NCBI GenBank assembly: GCA_965652645.1
Contig: CBFGXE010000023.1
Location: 1-40,291 of the forward strand
Reading direction: 5' to 3'
DNA length: 40,291 nucleotides
Source: ZC4RG30 sp965652645
GTDB lineage: Bacteria; Pseudomonadota; Gammaproteobacteria; Steroidobacterales; Steroidobacteraceae
The translations under genes and the position numbers were made by a program. This document shows positions 22,871-32,148 of this stretch, one piece after another. Each line of letters opens with the position of its first letter. Position 1 is the first letter of the stretch. A model generated the notes under the pieces. It saw only the letters and a list, made by a program, of their open reading frames with translations. It searched no databases and had not been told where the DNA came from.

Positions 22871-24436
22871 ATGAACCACTACCGCAAGCCTGCCCTTTTC
22901 GGCTGCGCACTGTTGCTGGGTGCGCTGGCGCTGCCGGCGATGGGTGCCACGCCGACCGCCTGTGCCGCCTTGAAGGACTTCAAGGCCCCCGGATTCGACG
23001 TGTCGATCGACAGGGCCGAAGTCGTTGCGGCCAGCGCCGGCGGCGCAGCGGCAGCCGGCGGCCCGCCGGGCCCGCCGCGTCCGGCGCTGCCCGCCCACTG
23101 CCGCATCGACGGCACCCTCGACAAACGCACCGGACGCAACAACAAACCCTATGCCATCGGCTTTGCCGTCGCCATGCCCACCGCCTGGAACGGCCGGTTC
23201 CTCTTCCAGGGCGGCGGCGGCCTCAATGGCGCGGTGAATCCCCCCACCGGCGCGCAGTATGCCGGCGACGTTCCGGCGCTGGCCCAGGGTTATGCCGTGG
23301 TGAGCACCGACTCCGGCCACCAGGGCAGCAACTTCGACGCCAGCTTCTTCGAGGACCAGGAGGCTGCGCTCAACTTCCTCTACCAGGCCGTGGACAAGGT
23401 CACCACGGTGGGCAAGCAGATCGTCTCCACGCACTACGGCCGGCCAGCGCAGTTCTCCTATTTCGTCGGCTGTTCCACCGGCGGCCGGGAGGCCATGATC
23501 GCCTCGCAGCGTTTCCCGCGGCACTTCGACGGCATCGTCGCCGGCGCGCCTGCCATGCGCACCAACTTCTCGAACCTGGGCCTGCGCATCGCCACCGAGG
23601 CACTCAATGCCATCGCGCCGAAGAATGCCGAAGGCCTTCCGCAGACCAGCCAGGCGCTCAGCGACCAGGATCGCAGGCTGGTGGTCGACCGCTTCCTGGC
23701 TGCCTGCGATGCACTGGATGGCGCGCAGGATGGACTGGTGTTCGCCACCCGCAGCTGCCGCTTCGATCCGCAGGAGCTGGCCTGCACCGGCGCAAAGACC
23801 GCCAGCTGCCTCACGCAGGCGCAGGTGAACGCAATCAAGGTGGTGATGGGCGAGAAGAAGGCCTCGGACGGCCGCCAGGTCTACCCGGGCTACCTCTATG
23901 ACACCGGCATCATCACCACGCGCGGACTGGCCGGCGTGCTGGTGGGCACGCCGATTCCCGAAGGTGCCATCGAGGGCCCGTTCAACGTCGACGTCGCCGC
24001 CGCGCGCGCCAGCGACGCTCGCGCCTGGGTGGGTGATTCCAATGGCTGGACCAACCTCAGCAGCTTCCAGGGCCGGGGCGGCAAGCTGCTGTTCTTCCAT
24101 GGCGTGAGCGACCCGTGGTTCTCATCCCTGGACACCATCCAGTACTACGAGCGCCTGGCCGCCGACAATGCACCCGCCCCGGTGCACGATTGGAGCCGCC
24201 TGTTCCTCGTGCCCGGCATGGGTCACTGCAATGGCGGCGAGCAGACGCTGGACCGCTTCAACATGCTGGAGGCCATCGCGGCCTGGGTGGAGAGGAACCA
24301 GGCGCCGGAGCGGATCATCGCCACGGGCAACGCCATGCCGGGAGAGAGCCGGCCGCTATGCCCGTATCCGGCCCATGCGCAGTACAGCGGCGCCGGTGAC
24401 CGGCGCAACGCCGCCAGCTACAGCTGCCGCGACTGA
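22871..24436 (+). CDS. Tannase/feruloyl-esterase family protein (PF07519)
   Basis: A 521-residue exported esterase with a 25-residue signal peptide (to AMG-A). It has the characteristic tannase-family CS-D-HC arrangement: Cys201-Ser202 in GCSTGG, an Asp in GVSDPWF, and His-Cys in GMGHCNGG; the two Cys normally form a disulfide that brings Ser and His together. A Gly/Ala/Pro-rich stretch (about 56-72) follows the N-terminal domain. The ATG has a GGAGACCGG ribosome site 17 bases after lacI, so it is likely the last gene of the sucrose operon, which is unusual. It would release ferulate, gallate or similar aromatic acids from plant esters. Confidence 0.9.
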   Translation: MNHYRKPALFGCALLLGALALPAMGATPTACAALKDFKAPGFDVSIDRAEVVAASAGGAAAAGGPPGPPRPALPAHCRIDGTLDKRTGRNNKPYAIGFAVAMPTAWNGRFLFQGGGGLNGAVNPPTGAQYAGDVPALAQGYAVVSTDSGHQGSNFDASFFEDQEAALNFLYQAVDKVTTVGKQIVSTHYGRPAQFSYFVGCSTGGREAMIASQRFPRHFDGIVAGAPAMRTNFSNLGLRIATEALNAIAPKNAEGLPQTSQALSDQDRRLVVDRFLAACDALDGAQDGLVFATRSCRFDPQELACTGAKTASCLTQAQVNAIKVVMGEKKASDGRQVYPGYLYDTGIITTRGLAGVLVGTPIPEGAIEGPFNVDVAAARASDARAWVGDSNGWTNLSSFQGRGGKLLFFHGVSDPWFSSLDTIQYYERLAADNAPAPVHDWSRLFLVPGMGHCNGGEQTLDRFNMLEAIAAWVERNQAPERIIATGNAMPGESRPLCPYPAHAQYSGAGDRRNAASYSCRD

Positions 24437-24455
24437 GAACCGTGCCCGGGAGAAG

Positions 24456-24477
24456 GCAGGCCGGTCACTCGGCCTGC
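24456..24477. terminator. Hairpin between tannase and the small exported protein
   Basis: Perfect 8-bp stem GCAGGCCG / CGGCCTGC; the stop codon of the minus-strand gene is in the six-base loop GTCACT. Located 20 bases after the tannase stop. No U-tract. Confidence 0.5.
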
Positions 24478-24863
24478 GCTTCCTTGCCCTTGCCCCTCTC
24501 CTTGCGCTTCGGCGGCGCCTCGCTCTTCTTGAAGGTCTGGATGGCGCAGCGACCCTCGCCCGGCACCACCACCGTGCTGAAGCGGTCCAGGGTATCCAGC
24601 GCGCGATTTTCAAATCCCACGCTCAGCGCGAAGTCCAGGCCCAGGCACGGCCCGATGAACGTCGCGTAGTACCACTGCTTGTGGGCATCCTGCACCCACA
24701 GGCCATTCACGCCATCGGCCTGCCAGTCGCGCACCGCACTGCTGGAGTTCACGAAGGGAATGGAGGCCTCTGCGCCCAGGTCCACCTTGCCTTCCCCGGC
24801 AGACAGGGCAGCGGCGCCCAATGCCAGGCTCATTACTGCGGCAAGCAAAACCGGTCGTTTCAT
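24465..24863 (-). CDS. Small exported protein, DUF6491-like
   Basis: A 132-residue protein with a signal peptide (about 22 residues, MKRPVLLAAVMSLALGAAALSAG), a middle domain with IPFVNSSSAVRDWQADG and two Cys (GPCLGL and EGRCAI) that could pair, and a highly charged tail rich in Lys, Arg and Glu. The short R-W-x-A-D...W and C-I pattern recalls the small secreted DUF6491 family, but I am not certain. The AGGAAG ribosome site before ATG 24863 supports the start. It is divergent from the PQQ dehydrogenase. No function known. Confidence 0.65.
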   Translation of the reverse strand: MKRPVLLAAVMSLALGAAALSAGEGKVDLGAEASIPFVNSSSAVRDWQADGVNGLWVQDAHKQWYYATFIGPCLGLDFALSVGFENRALDTLDRFSTVVVPGEGRCAIQTFKKSEAPPKRKERGKGKEAQAE

Positions 24864-24876
24864 GCTTCCTCCTCGA

Positions 24877-24890
24877 CCCTGCATGCAGGG
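24877..24890. promoter_or_regulatory. 14-bp palindrome in the leader of the small exported protein
   Basis: CCCTGCATGCAGGG is a perfect palindrome 14 bases upstream of the ATG at 24863, in the divergent promoter region with the PQQ dehydrogenase. Could be an operator; only symmetry supports it. Confidence 0.3.
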
Positions 24891-25023
24891 CCGTCAATGT
24901 CAGCTCCCGTGCGCGCATTGTGGGCCCGCCGGGCTGAACGGATGCTGACCGGGCGGGCGAAAATGGACAACACCCCCCGCCTGCGGCAGGCTTTCGCGCA
25001 TAAACATGCACTGGGGGGAGATC

Positions 25024-27066
25024 ATGCGTGTCCTGGTCCTTTGCGTCCTGGGTGGACTGGTCCTGGCGGGCTGCGGCACCCGCCACGCGGGAGTAGATGC
25101 GCAGCGGCTCTCCGCGGCGGCCCGCGCCGATGAGGCCGGACAGTGGATGTCCCCGGGCCGCACCTGGGACGAGCAGCGCCACAGCCCGCTCTCGCAGGTG
25201 AACACCGGCAATGTCGAGGACCTGTCGCTGGCCTGGTTTGCCGACCTCGACACCAACCGCGGCCAGGAAGCCTCCCCGCTCGTCATCGACGGCGTGCTTT
25301 ACGTCAGCACGGCATGGAGCAAGGTGCTGGCCTTCGACGCCGCCACTGGCAAGGCGCTGTGGAGCTACGACCCGAAGGTGCCGCCCGAATGGGGTGCGCG
25401 GGGCTGCTGCGACGTGGTCAACCGCGGCGTGGCGGCCTGGGGCAAGCGCATCTTCGTGGGCAGTTATGACGGTCGACTGATCGCATTGGATGCGGCCACC
25501 GGCGAAGTGGACTGGGAGGTGAACACCATCGACCGCAACCTGCCCTACACCATCACCGGCGCACCGCGCGTGGTGAAGGGCAAGGTGATCATCGGCAATG
25601 GCGGCGCCGACCTGGGCGTGCGGGGCTACGTCTCCGCCTACGATGCCGATGACGGCAGCCTGCTGTGGCGCTTCCACACCGTGCCCGGCAACCCAGCCGA
25701 CGGCTTCGAGAACCCGCAGATGGAGATGGCCGCGAAGACCTGGAAGGGGGAATGGTGGCGGCTGGGCGGTGGCGGCACCGTGTGGGACTCCATGGCCTAC
25801 GACGAGCAGCTGGACCTGCTCTACATCGGCGTGGGCAATGGCTCCCCATGGAACCAGGCCTGGCGCAGCCCCGGCGGCGGCGACAACCTGTTCCTCTCCT
25901 CCATCGTCGCGCTCGATCCCGATGATGGCAGTTACGTGTGGCACTACCAGACCACGCCGGGGGAAACCTGGGACTACACCGCCACACAGCACATCATCGT
26001 TGCCGACCTGCCGCTGCAGGATGCCCAGTCGCGCCGCGTGGTGATGCAGGCACCGAAGAACGGTTTCTTCTACGTGCTCGATGCCGCCACCGGCGAGCTG
26101 CTGTCGGCGAAGAATTTCACCCGCGTTTCCTGGGCCAGCCACATCGACCTCGCCACGGGCCGCCCCGTGGAGCGCATCGAGGCCCGCTACGACCGCACCG
26201 GCAAGCCTTCCATCGTGGAACCCAGCGCACAGGGTGCGCATTCCTGGCATCCCATGTCCTTCAGCCCGCGTACCGGTCTGGTGTACCTGCCGGTGGTGGA
26301 AACCAGCGCGGCGATGGTGGGCGATCCGGCCTACCAGCCGCGTCCCATGGCCGGCAATACCGGCCTCGGCCGTGCACCGGCGGATCTCTACGATCAGCTC
26401 AAGTCCGATGCACCGCGCGAGGCACGCGCCTTCCTGGCCGCCTGGGACCCTGTGGCACAACGCGAGGTCTGGCGCTCAGGCACCACGGGCCGCGTGGGAT
26501 CGGGTGTGCTGTCCACCGCCGGCGGCCTGGTGTTCCAGGGCACGCCCGAGGGCGAGTTCGCCGCCTATCATGACTCCACCGGCGAGAAGCTCTGGTCCTT
26601 CGACGCGCAGACTGGCGTGGTCGCCGCGCCCGTGAGCTATGAGGTGGACGGCCAGCAGTACATCGCGCAGCTGGCCGGCTATGGCACTCGCGACTACTAC
26701 ACCGGCAACCGCTCGCGCTTGCTGGTGTTCCGGCTTGGCGGCGCAGCGACCCTGCCGCCTGCCGAGCCCCCGCCGCCCGCCCGCACGCGCAATCCGCCGC
26801 CGGCATTCGGCACGCCGCAGATGCTCGCCGAGGGCGAGGAGCAGTTCCGGGCCTGGTGCGCCATGTGCCACGAAACCAGCTATGGCAACCGCGGGCTGTT
26901 CCCGGACCTGCGCGTGTCACCCATGATCAACACGGCCGAGGCCTTCCAGGGCATTGTCATCGGGGGGGCGCTGCAGTCGCGCGGCATGGCCAGCTTCCGC
27001 GAGCGATTGGATGCATCGCAGGTGGAGGCGATCCGGGCGTACCTGGTGCAGCGCGCACATGAATGA
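25024..27066 (+). CDS. PQQ-dependent quinohaemoprotein alcohol dehydrogenase, lipoprotein form
   Basis: A 680-residue periplasmic alcohol dehydrogenase with a fused cytochrome c. The PQQ beta-propeller shows the vicinal Cys pair (Cys128-Cys129 in RGCCDVV), the repeated tryptophan-docking blades (LWSYDPK, LWRFHT, VWHYQTTPGETWDYTATQH with the catalytic Asp) and GNGSPWNQ. The C-terminal haem domain has CAMCH (612-616) and the likely axial Met655 (RGMASF). The N-terminus ends in a lipobox LVLAGC (Cys17), so it is probably membrane-anchored rather than free. ATG 25024 has a GGGGGGAG ribosome site. No PQQ synthesis genes or extra electron-transfer genes are nearby. Substrate is unknown, alcohols or aldehydes from plant material being likely. 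Confidence 0.92.
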   Translation: MRVLVLCVLGGLVLAGCGTRHAGVDAQRLSAAARADEAGQWMSPGRTWDEQRHSPLSQVNTGNVEDLSLAWFADLDTNRGQEASPLVIDGVLYVSTAWSKVLAFDAATGKALWSYDPKVPPEWGARGCCDVVNRGVAAWGKRIFVGSYDGRLIALDAATGEVDWEVNTIDRNLPYTITGAPRVVKGKVIIGNGGADLGVRGYVSAYDADDGSLLWRFHTVPGNPADGFENPQMEMAAKTWKGEWWRLGGGGTVWDSMAYDEQLDLLYIGVGNGSPWNQAWRSPGGGDNLFLSSIVALDPDDGSYVWHYQTTPGETWDYTATQHIIVADLPLQDAQSRRVVMQAPKNGFFYVLDAATGELLSAKNFTRVSWASHIDLATGRPVERIEARYDRTGKPSIVEPSAQGAHSWHPMSFSPRTGLVYLPVVETSAAMVGDPAYQPRPMAGNTGLGRAPADLYDQLKSDAPREARAFLAAWDPVAQREVWRSGTTGRVGSGVLSTAGGLVFQGTPEGEFAAYHDSTGEKLWSFDAQTGVVAAPVSYEVDGQQYIAQLAGYGTRDYYTGNRSRLLVFRLGGAATLPPAEPPPPARTRNPPPAFGTPQMLAEGEEQFRAWCAMCHETSYGNRGLFPDLRVSPMINTAEAFQGIVIGGALQSRGMASFRERLDASQVEAIRAYLVQRAHE

Positions 27067-27070
27067 CACC

Positions 27071-27086
27071 GGCGGCTGACGCCGCC
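27071..27086 (+). terminator. Short hairpin after the PQQ dehydrogenase
   Basis: GGCGGC / GCCGCC with loop TGAC, five bases after the stop. Only 6 bp and without a U-tract; a weak candidate terminator. Confidence 0.35.
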
Positions 27087-27127
27087 TCCTCGCCCATTCC
27101 TACAGGCGCCACCCCGGTGGCGGCGTA

Positions 27128-27155
27128 CCTTGCACGGCAACTCCCGTGCAAGGAG
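27128..27155 (+). promoter_or_regulatory. Hairpin that buries the Shine-Dalgarno of the DUF2231 gene
   Basis: CCTTGCACGG (27128-27137) and CCGTGCAAGG (27144-27153) form a perfect 10-bp stem around a six-base loop. The Shine-Dalgarno AAGGAG (27150-27155) lies mostly inside the 3' arm, 7 bases before ATG 27163. In mRNA this would hide the ribosome site unless opened by heat, a protein, an antisense RNA or an elongating ribosome. Confidence 0.6.
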
Positions 27156-27162
27156 AACTGCC

Positions 27163-27705
27163 ATGGAAGCGCGTGCCAAGCTGTTCGGCCATCCGTTGCA
27201 CCAGATGCTGGTGGTATTCCCGCTGGGGCTCCTCGCCACTGCCGTGATCTTCGACGTGGTGGGCCTCATCTCTGGCGGCGCCACCTGGCCCATCGTCGCC
27301 TACTGGACCCTGCTCGCCGGCATCATCGGCGCGCTGGTTGCGGCGCCCTTCGGCCTGATCGACTTCCTGGCCATTCCGCACGGCACGCGCGCCCGCCGCA
27401 TCGGGGCCATGCATGGCGGCGGCAATGCCGTCGTGTCGCTCCTGTTCCTCGGCAGCTGGCTGCTGCGCAGTCCGCAATTCCCACCAGGCGAGGCGGCCCT
27501 GGCATTGTCGTTCGGCGGTGCGGCGATTGCGCTGCTCACGGCCTGGCTCGGCGGCGAACTGGTGTCCCGACTCGGAGTTGGTGTGTCGGACGGGGCCGGA
27601 CTGAATGCGTCAAATTCGATGCACCATGATTCCCGGGCCGGTCGCCATGCCGATCCGGACGGGCACCGGGTCCGTTACGCCGGGCGCAGCACGCCCAGCG
27701 GATGA
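27163..27705 (+). CDS. DUF2231 integral membrane protein
   Basis: A 180-residue protein with four predicted transmembrane helices in the first 140 residues and the DUF2231 pattern (GHPLHQMLVVFPLGL near the start, and a GAMHGGGN loop with His), a heme-b-like small membrane family of unknown role often near redox genes. The last about 35 residues are hydrophilic and His/Arg-rich, and this tail overlaps the 3' end of the convergent SirB2 gene by 31 bases. Start at ATG 27163 is fixed by an AAGGAGAACTGCC ribosome site. It follows the PQQ dehydrogenase by 96 bases on the same strand. Confidence 0.85.
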   Translation: MEARAKLFGHPLHQMLVVFPLGLLATAVIFDVVGLISGGATWPIVAYWTLLAGIIGALVAAPFGLIDFLAIPHGTRARRIGAMHGGGNAVVSLLFLGSWLLRSPQFPPGEAALALSFGGAAIALLTAWLGGELVSRLGVGVSDGAGLNASNSMHHDSRAGRHADPDGHRVRYAGRSTPSG

Positions 27706-28070
27706 TGTGACCTGGCTATGCTCACCACCCACGCGAATGCGAGCAGCGCCGCCACGTAGCAGATGATCCGGGCGCTGCGGCTGCGTGCGCGGCGCAGGGC
27801 GAATGTCCCCAGCACGACATAGGCCACCAGCACGCCGACCTTCACCGCCAGCCAGCCATTGCCGAACAGCCCCCAGGGCAGGATGCTCAGCAGCATCAGC
27901 GCCGCGGTGAGCAGCGAGGTATCGATGGCGTAGCTGCTCCAGCGGACCGGCCACGCCATGGCCCACCGCCAACCGGCAAGCGCCGCGGCGCCGCGAACGG
28001 CAAACAGGGCGCCGCTGGCGAATGCCAGGCCCACGTGGACGGCCTTGATCTGCGGGTAGAACTCGATCAT
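27675..28070 (-). CDS. SirB2-family membrane protein
   Basis: A 131-residue membrane protein with four predicted helices and the SirB2 signature (IKAVHVGLAFASGALFAVRG near the N-terminus, with conserved His; YAIDTSLL; VKVGVLVAYVVLG; SIARSHHPLG at the end). It starts at ATG 28070, overlapping the norB stop codon as ATGA, so the two are translationally coupled. SirB2-like genes often follow respiratory oxidase or NO reductase genes, but the biochemical role is unknown. Its 3' end overlaps the convergent DUF2231 gene. Confidence 0.83.
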   Translation of the reverse strand: MIEFYPQIKAVHVGLAFASGALFAVRGAAALAGWRWAMAWPVRWSSYAIDTSLLTAALMLLSILPWGLFGNGWLAVKVGVLVAYVVLGTFALRRARSRSARIICYVAALLAFAWVVSIARSHHPLGVLRPA

Positions 28071-30364
28071 CCCGGAGATTCCTCTCCCTCCATCTTCGGA
28101 TTTACCCACAGGCGTATCACGAACCAGGTCAACGCCAGCGCACCGATGCTGAAAATGGTGTCGCCCGGAACGCGCATCCATACCAGCAGGTCCACCAGCG
28201 GCTTGCCCATGAACTCAGCGGAGCGGGCATACCAGTAGCCGTGCTCAATGGCCGCCAGCAGCTGCAAGGTGCCCAGCGGCAGCAGCGTGAGCACTGCCAT
28301 CAGCGCCAGGCCGATGTTCAGCGACCAGAAGGCAAAGCGCAGCATCTTCTCGTCCCAGACCTGGCGCGGGCGCAGGCCGCGCAGGCAGAACAGCACCAAG
28401 GCAATGCCCAGCATCCCGTAGACACCGAAAAGCGCGGTATGTCCGTGCAACGGGGTCAGGTTCAGCCCCTGCATGTAGTAGAGCGACAGTGGCGGATTGA
28501 TCAGGAATCCGAACAGCCCGGCGCCTACCAGGTTCCAGAACGACACGGCCAGGAAGAAGTAGATGGGCCAGCGATAACGAGCCATCCAGGGAGCCGACTG
28601 GCTGAGACGGAAATTGTGGTAGGCCTCGAAGCCGATGTAGGCCAGCGGCACGACCTCCAGCGCGCTGAAGCTCGCGCCGAGGGCAATCACCGCGGTCGGA
28701 CTGCCGACGAAATAGAGATGGTGCAACGTGCCGATGACACCACCGGCCATGAACACGATGGTGGCGAACAGCACCGCAATGGCCGCGGTGGAGGCGCGCA
28801 GCAGCCCGAGACGCGTGAATATCAGCGCCATCACCGCGGTAGCGAAGACCTCGAAGAATCCTTCCACCCACAGGTGCACCAGCCACCAGCGCCAGTATTC
28901 CACGATGGAGATGTGTGTGTGCTCGCGCCACATGAGTCCAGCCGCATAGAACAGGCCGATGGCCACCGTGGAGAGGAACAGCAGGCCGACGATGGGGCGG
29001 ATCTCCGTCTTCGGGCCGCGCAGCAGCGGCCACAACGACCTGCCCACCAGCACCAGCCAGAGCAGCAGGCCGATGAACAGGAAGTACTGCCAGAAGCGGC
29101 CGATATCGGCGTATTCCCAACCCTGGTGGCCGAAGAGGAAGTTGTGCTCCAGCCCGAGCTTCTGCATCACCGCCAGCCATTGGCCGGAGAAGGCGCCGAT
29201 CACGATCACCAGCAGGCACACGAACAGCACATTGACGCCCAGTCTCTGCAGGGGCGGTTCATATCCGGACATGGCCGGCCCGATGTAGAGCCCGGTGCCC
29301 AGCCACGCCGTGGCGATCCACAGCACCGCCAGCTGGGTGTGCCAGGTTCGCGTGATGGAGTAAGGCAGCACCTCTGCCAGCTCGTAGCCATAGGCCTGCT
29401 GCCCTTCGATCTGGTAGTGGGCCGTCATCGCCCCCAGGAGAATCTGGACCAGGAACAGCGCCAGAACCACCCAGAAGTACTTGGCCGTGGCCCGCATGGA
29501 AGGCGTGACGGCCAGGGTCGCCAGGGGATCGCGGTCAGGGACGACCTCTGCATCTTCGCTACCATGCGTCACTGCGTGGTGCCAGCCGAGCAGCGCAATG
29601 CCGGCTATCAGGAACAGCACGCTGAACGCCGACCACACCCAGGTGGAGGGTGGAGGCTTGTTTCCGACCAGGGGCTCCCCGGGCCAGTTGTTCGTGTAGG
29701 TGACACGTTGCGGCTCGATCAGCCCCCGCTCCGGCGCCAGGGTCTCGCCAGCCGCTGCGGGCCGTTCAGTGGTGGCCGCCCAGGCCGTCCACCAGAAGAA
29801 GGCTGCCAGCACCCGGCGGTTCTCCGCGTCGGGCACCGTGTCCTCCTTCATCGCGTAGGCCTCACGCAGTTCCTGCGTCGCCGGATCGCTGCCGAACAGG
29901 CTCACATAGTGGGCGGCAACCTCAGCCACCGCAGCGGCCCGGTCATTGTCGAGGGTGATCGTGCCGGTCGCCGCATCGAAGGTATTCCTCCGCATCATCA
30001 GTTGCAGCCGCGACTGCAGTGAAGCCCGGGTGTCCGGTTCCAGCTGCACCAATGGAATGCCGCCGGCCCATCGCTCCATCACCGCAACGGCCTCGCGGTG
30101 CAGCCAGTCCGCACTCCAGTCAGGGGCCACGTAGGCACCGTGCCCCCAGATGGAGCCAAGCTGCATGCCGCCCATGGACTGCCATACCTGGCGCCCGCGC
30201 TCGATCTCGGCCCTGGTGTAGACCTGGGTGCCGTCTTCGGCGACGACGCGCTCCGGCATGGGAGCGGCATTGCTGGAAATCTGGCTTCCGGACCAAAGCA
30301 GCACCGCAAACGATGCCACCAGCAACACAGTCAGGCCGATCCAGAGTCTGCGGGTATTGCCCAT
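28067..30364 (-). CDS. norB: Quinol-dependent nitric oxide reductase (qNOR)
   Basis: A 765-residue inner-membrane enzyme that reduces two NO to N2O with electrons from quinol. Length, and an N-terminal periplasmic extension (about 1-240) without a CXXCH haem site, mark the single-subunit qNOR (NorZ) form. Haem and FeB ligands appear in the expected places: HTQLAVLW; WLVHLWVEGFFEVF (His with the two Glu); TLHHLYFVG (His pair); and PLHGHTALFG (the two His of the helix-X region). No norC, nnr or nor accessory genes are nearby, so it probably works in NO detoxification rather than full denitrification. The start at ATG 30364 has a GAGGGGGC ribosome site. Tandem 9-bp repeats lie 66 bases upstream. 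Confidence 0.95.
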   Translation of the reverse strand: MGNTRRLWIGLTVLLVASFAVLLWSGSQISSNAAPMPERVVAEDGTQVYTRAEIERGRQVWQSMGGMQLGSIWGHGAYVAPDWSADWLHREAVAVMERWAGGIPLVQLEPDTRASLQSRLQLMMRRNTFDAATGTITLDNDRAAAVAEVAAHYVSLFGSDPATQELREAYAMKEDTVPDAENRRVLAAFFWWTAWAATTERPAAAGETLAPERGLIEPQRVTYTNNWPGEPLVGNKPPPSTWVWSAFSVLFLIAGIALLGWHHAVTHGSEDAEVVPDRDPLATLAVTPSMRATAKYFWVVLALFLVQILLGAMTAHYQIEGQQAYGYELAEVLPYSITRTWHTQLAVLWIATAWLGTGLYIGPAMSGYEPPLQRLGVNVLFVCLLVIVIGAFSGQWLAVMQKLGLEHNFLFGHQGWEYADIGRFWQYFLFIGLLLWLVLVGRSLWPLLRGPKTEIRPIVGLLFLSTVAIGLFYAAGLMWREHTHISIVEYWRWWLVHLWVEGFFEVFATAVMALIFTRLGLLRASTAAIAVLFATIVFMAGGVIGTLHHLYFVGSPTAVIALGASFSALEVVPLAYIGFEAYHNFRLSQSAPWMARYRWPIYFFLAVSFWNLVGAGLFGFLINPPLSLYYMQGLNLTPLHGHTALFGVYGMLGIALVLFCLRGLRPRQVWDEKMLRFAFWSLNIGLALMAVLTLLPLGTLQLLAAIEHGYWYARSAEFMGKPLVDLLVWMRVPGDTIFSIGALALTWFVIRLWVNPKMEGEESPG

Positions 30365-30429
30365 TGCTGCCCCCTCATTCTTCTTGCGCCTGGAAGAGCA
30401 AGGCTACCGTCCACCGAATTGCCTGGGCA

Positions 30430-30447
30430 AGCGAATCCAGCGAATCC
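30430..30447 (-). repeat. Tandem 9-bp direct repeat upstream of norB
   Basis: AGCGAATCC occurs twice without a gap (30430-30438, 30439-30447) in the 130-base gap upstream of norB. No FNR/NNR-type TTGAT-N4-ATCAA box is visible in the gap. The repeat is a candidate regulator site or chance. Confidence 0.4.
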
Positions 30448-30494
30448 CGCGCCCGCATGGTCCAGTGGACGCAGGACGGGCTATCACTTTCAGG

Positions 30495-32030
<1,536 letters not shown>

Positions 32031-32060
32031 CTTTGTTGTTCTCCTGGCCAGATGCACAGG

Positions 32061-32088
32061 CCCGGAGATGGCCTGCGCCACCTCCGGG
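32061..32088 (-). terminator. Long hairpin in the leader of the AbgT gene
   Basis: CCCGGAG (32061-32067) pairs with CTCCGGG (32082-32088), continued past one mismatch by TGG/CCA around a six-base loop. It lies 60 bases after the DUF4382 stop and about 30 bases before the AbgT start, so it may terminate the former or attenuate the latter. No U-tract. Confidence 0.4.
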
Positions 32089-32148
32089 CATGTCCCGGCC
32101 AGCAACCTACGCGAAGCCCGCGGCCGCGCGCAACCGCGGCCCGGTCAC

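Noticed and set aside
30365..30494. FNR/NNR or NsrR box for norB
   Set aside because: I found no TTGAT-N4-ATCAA-like sequence in the gap.
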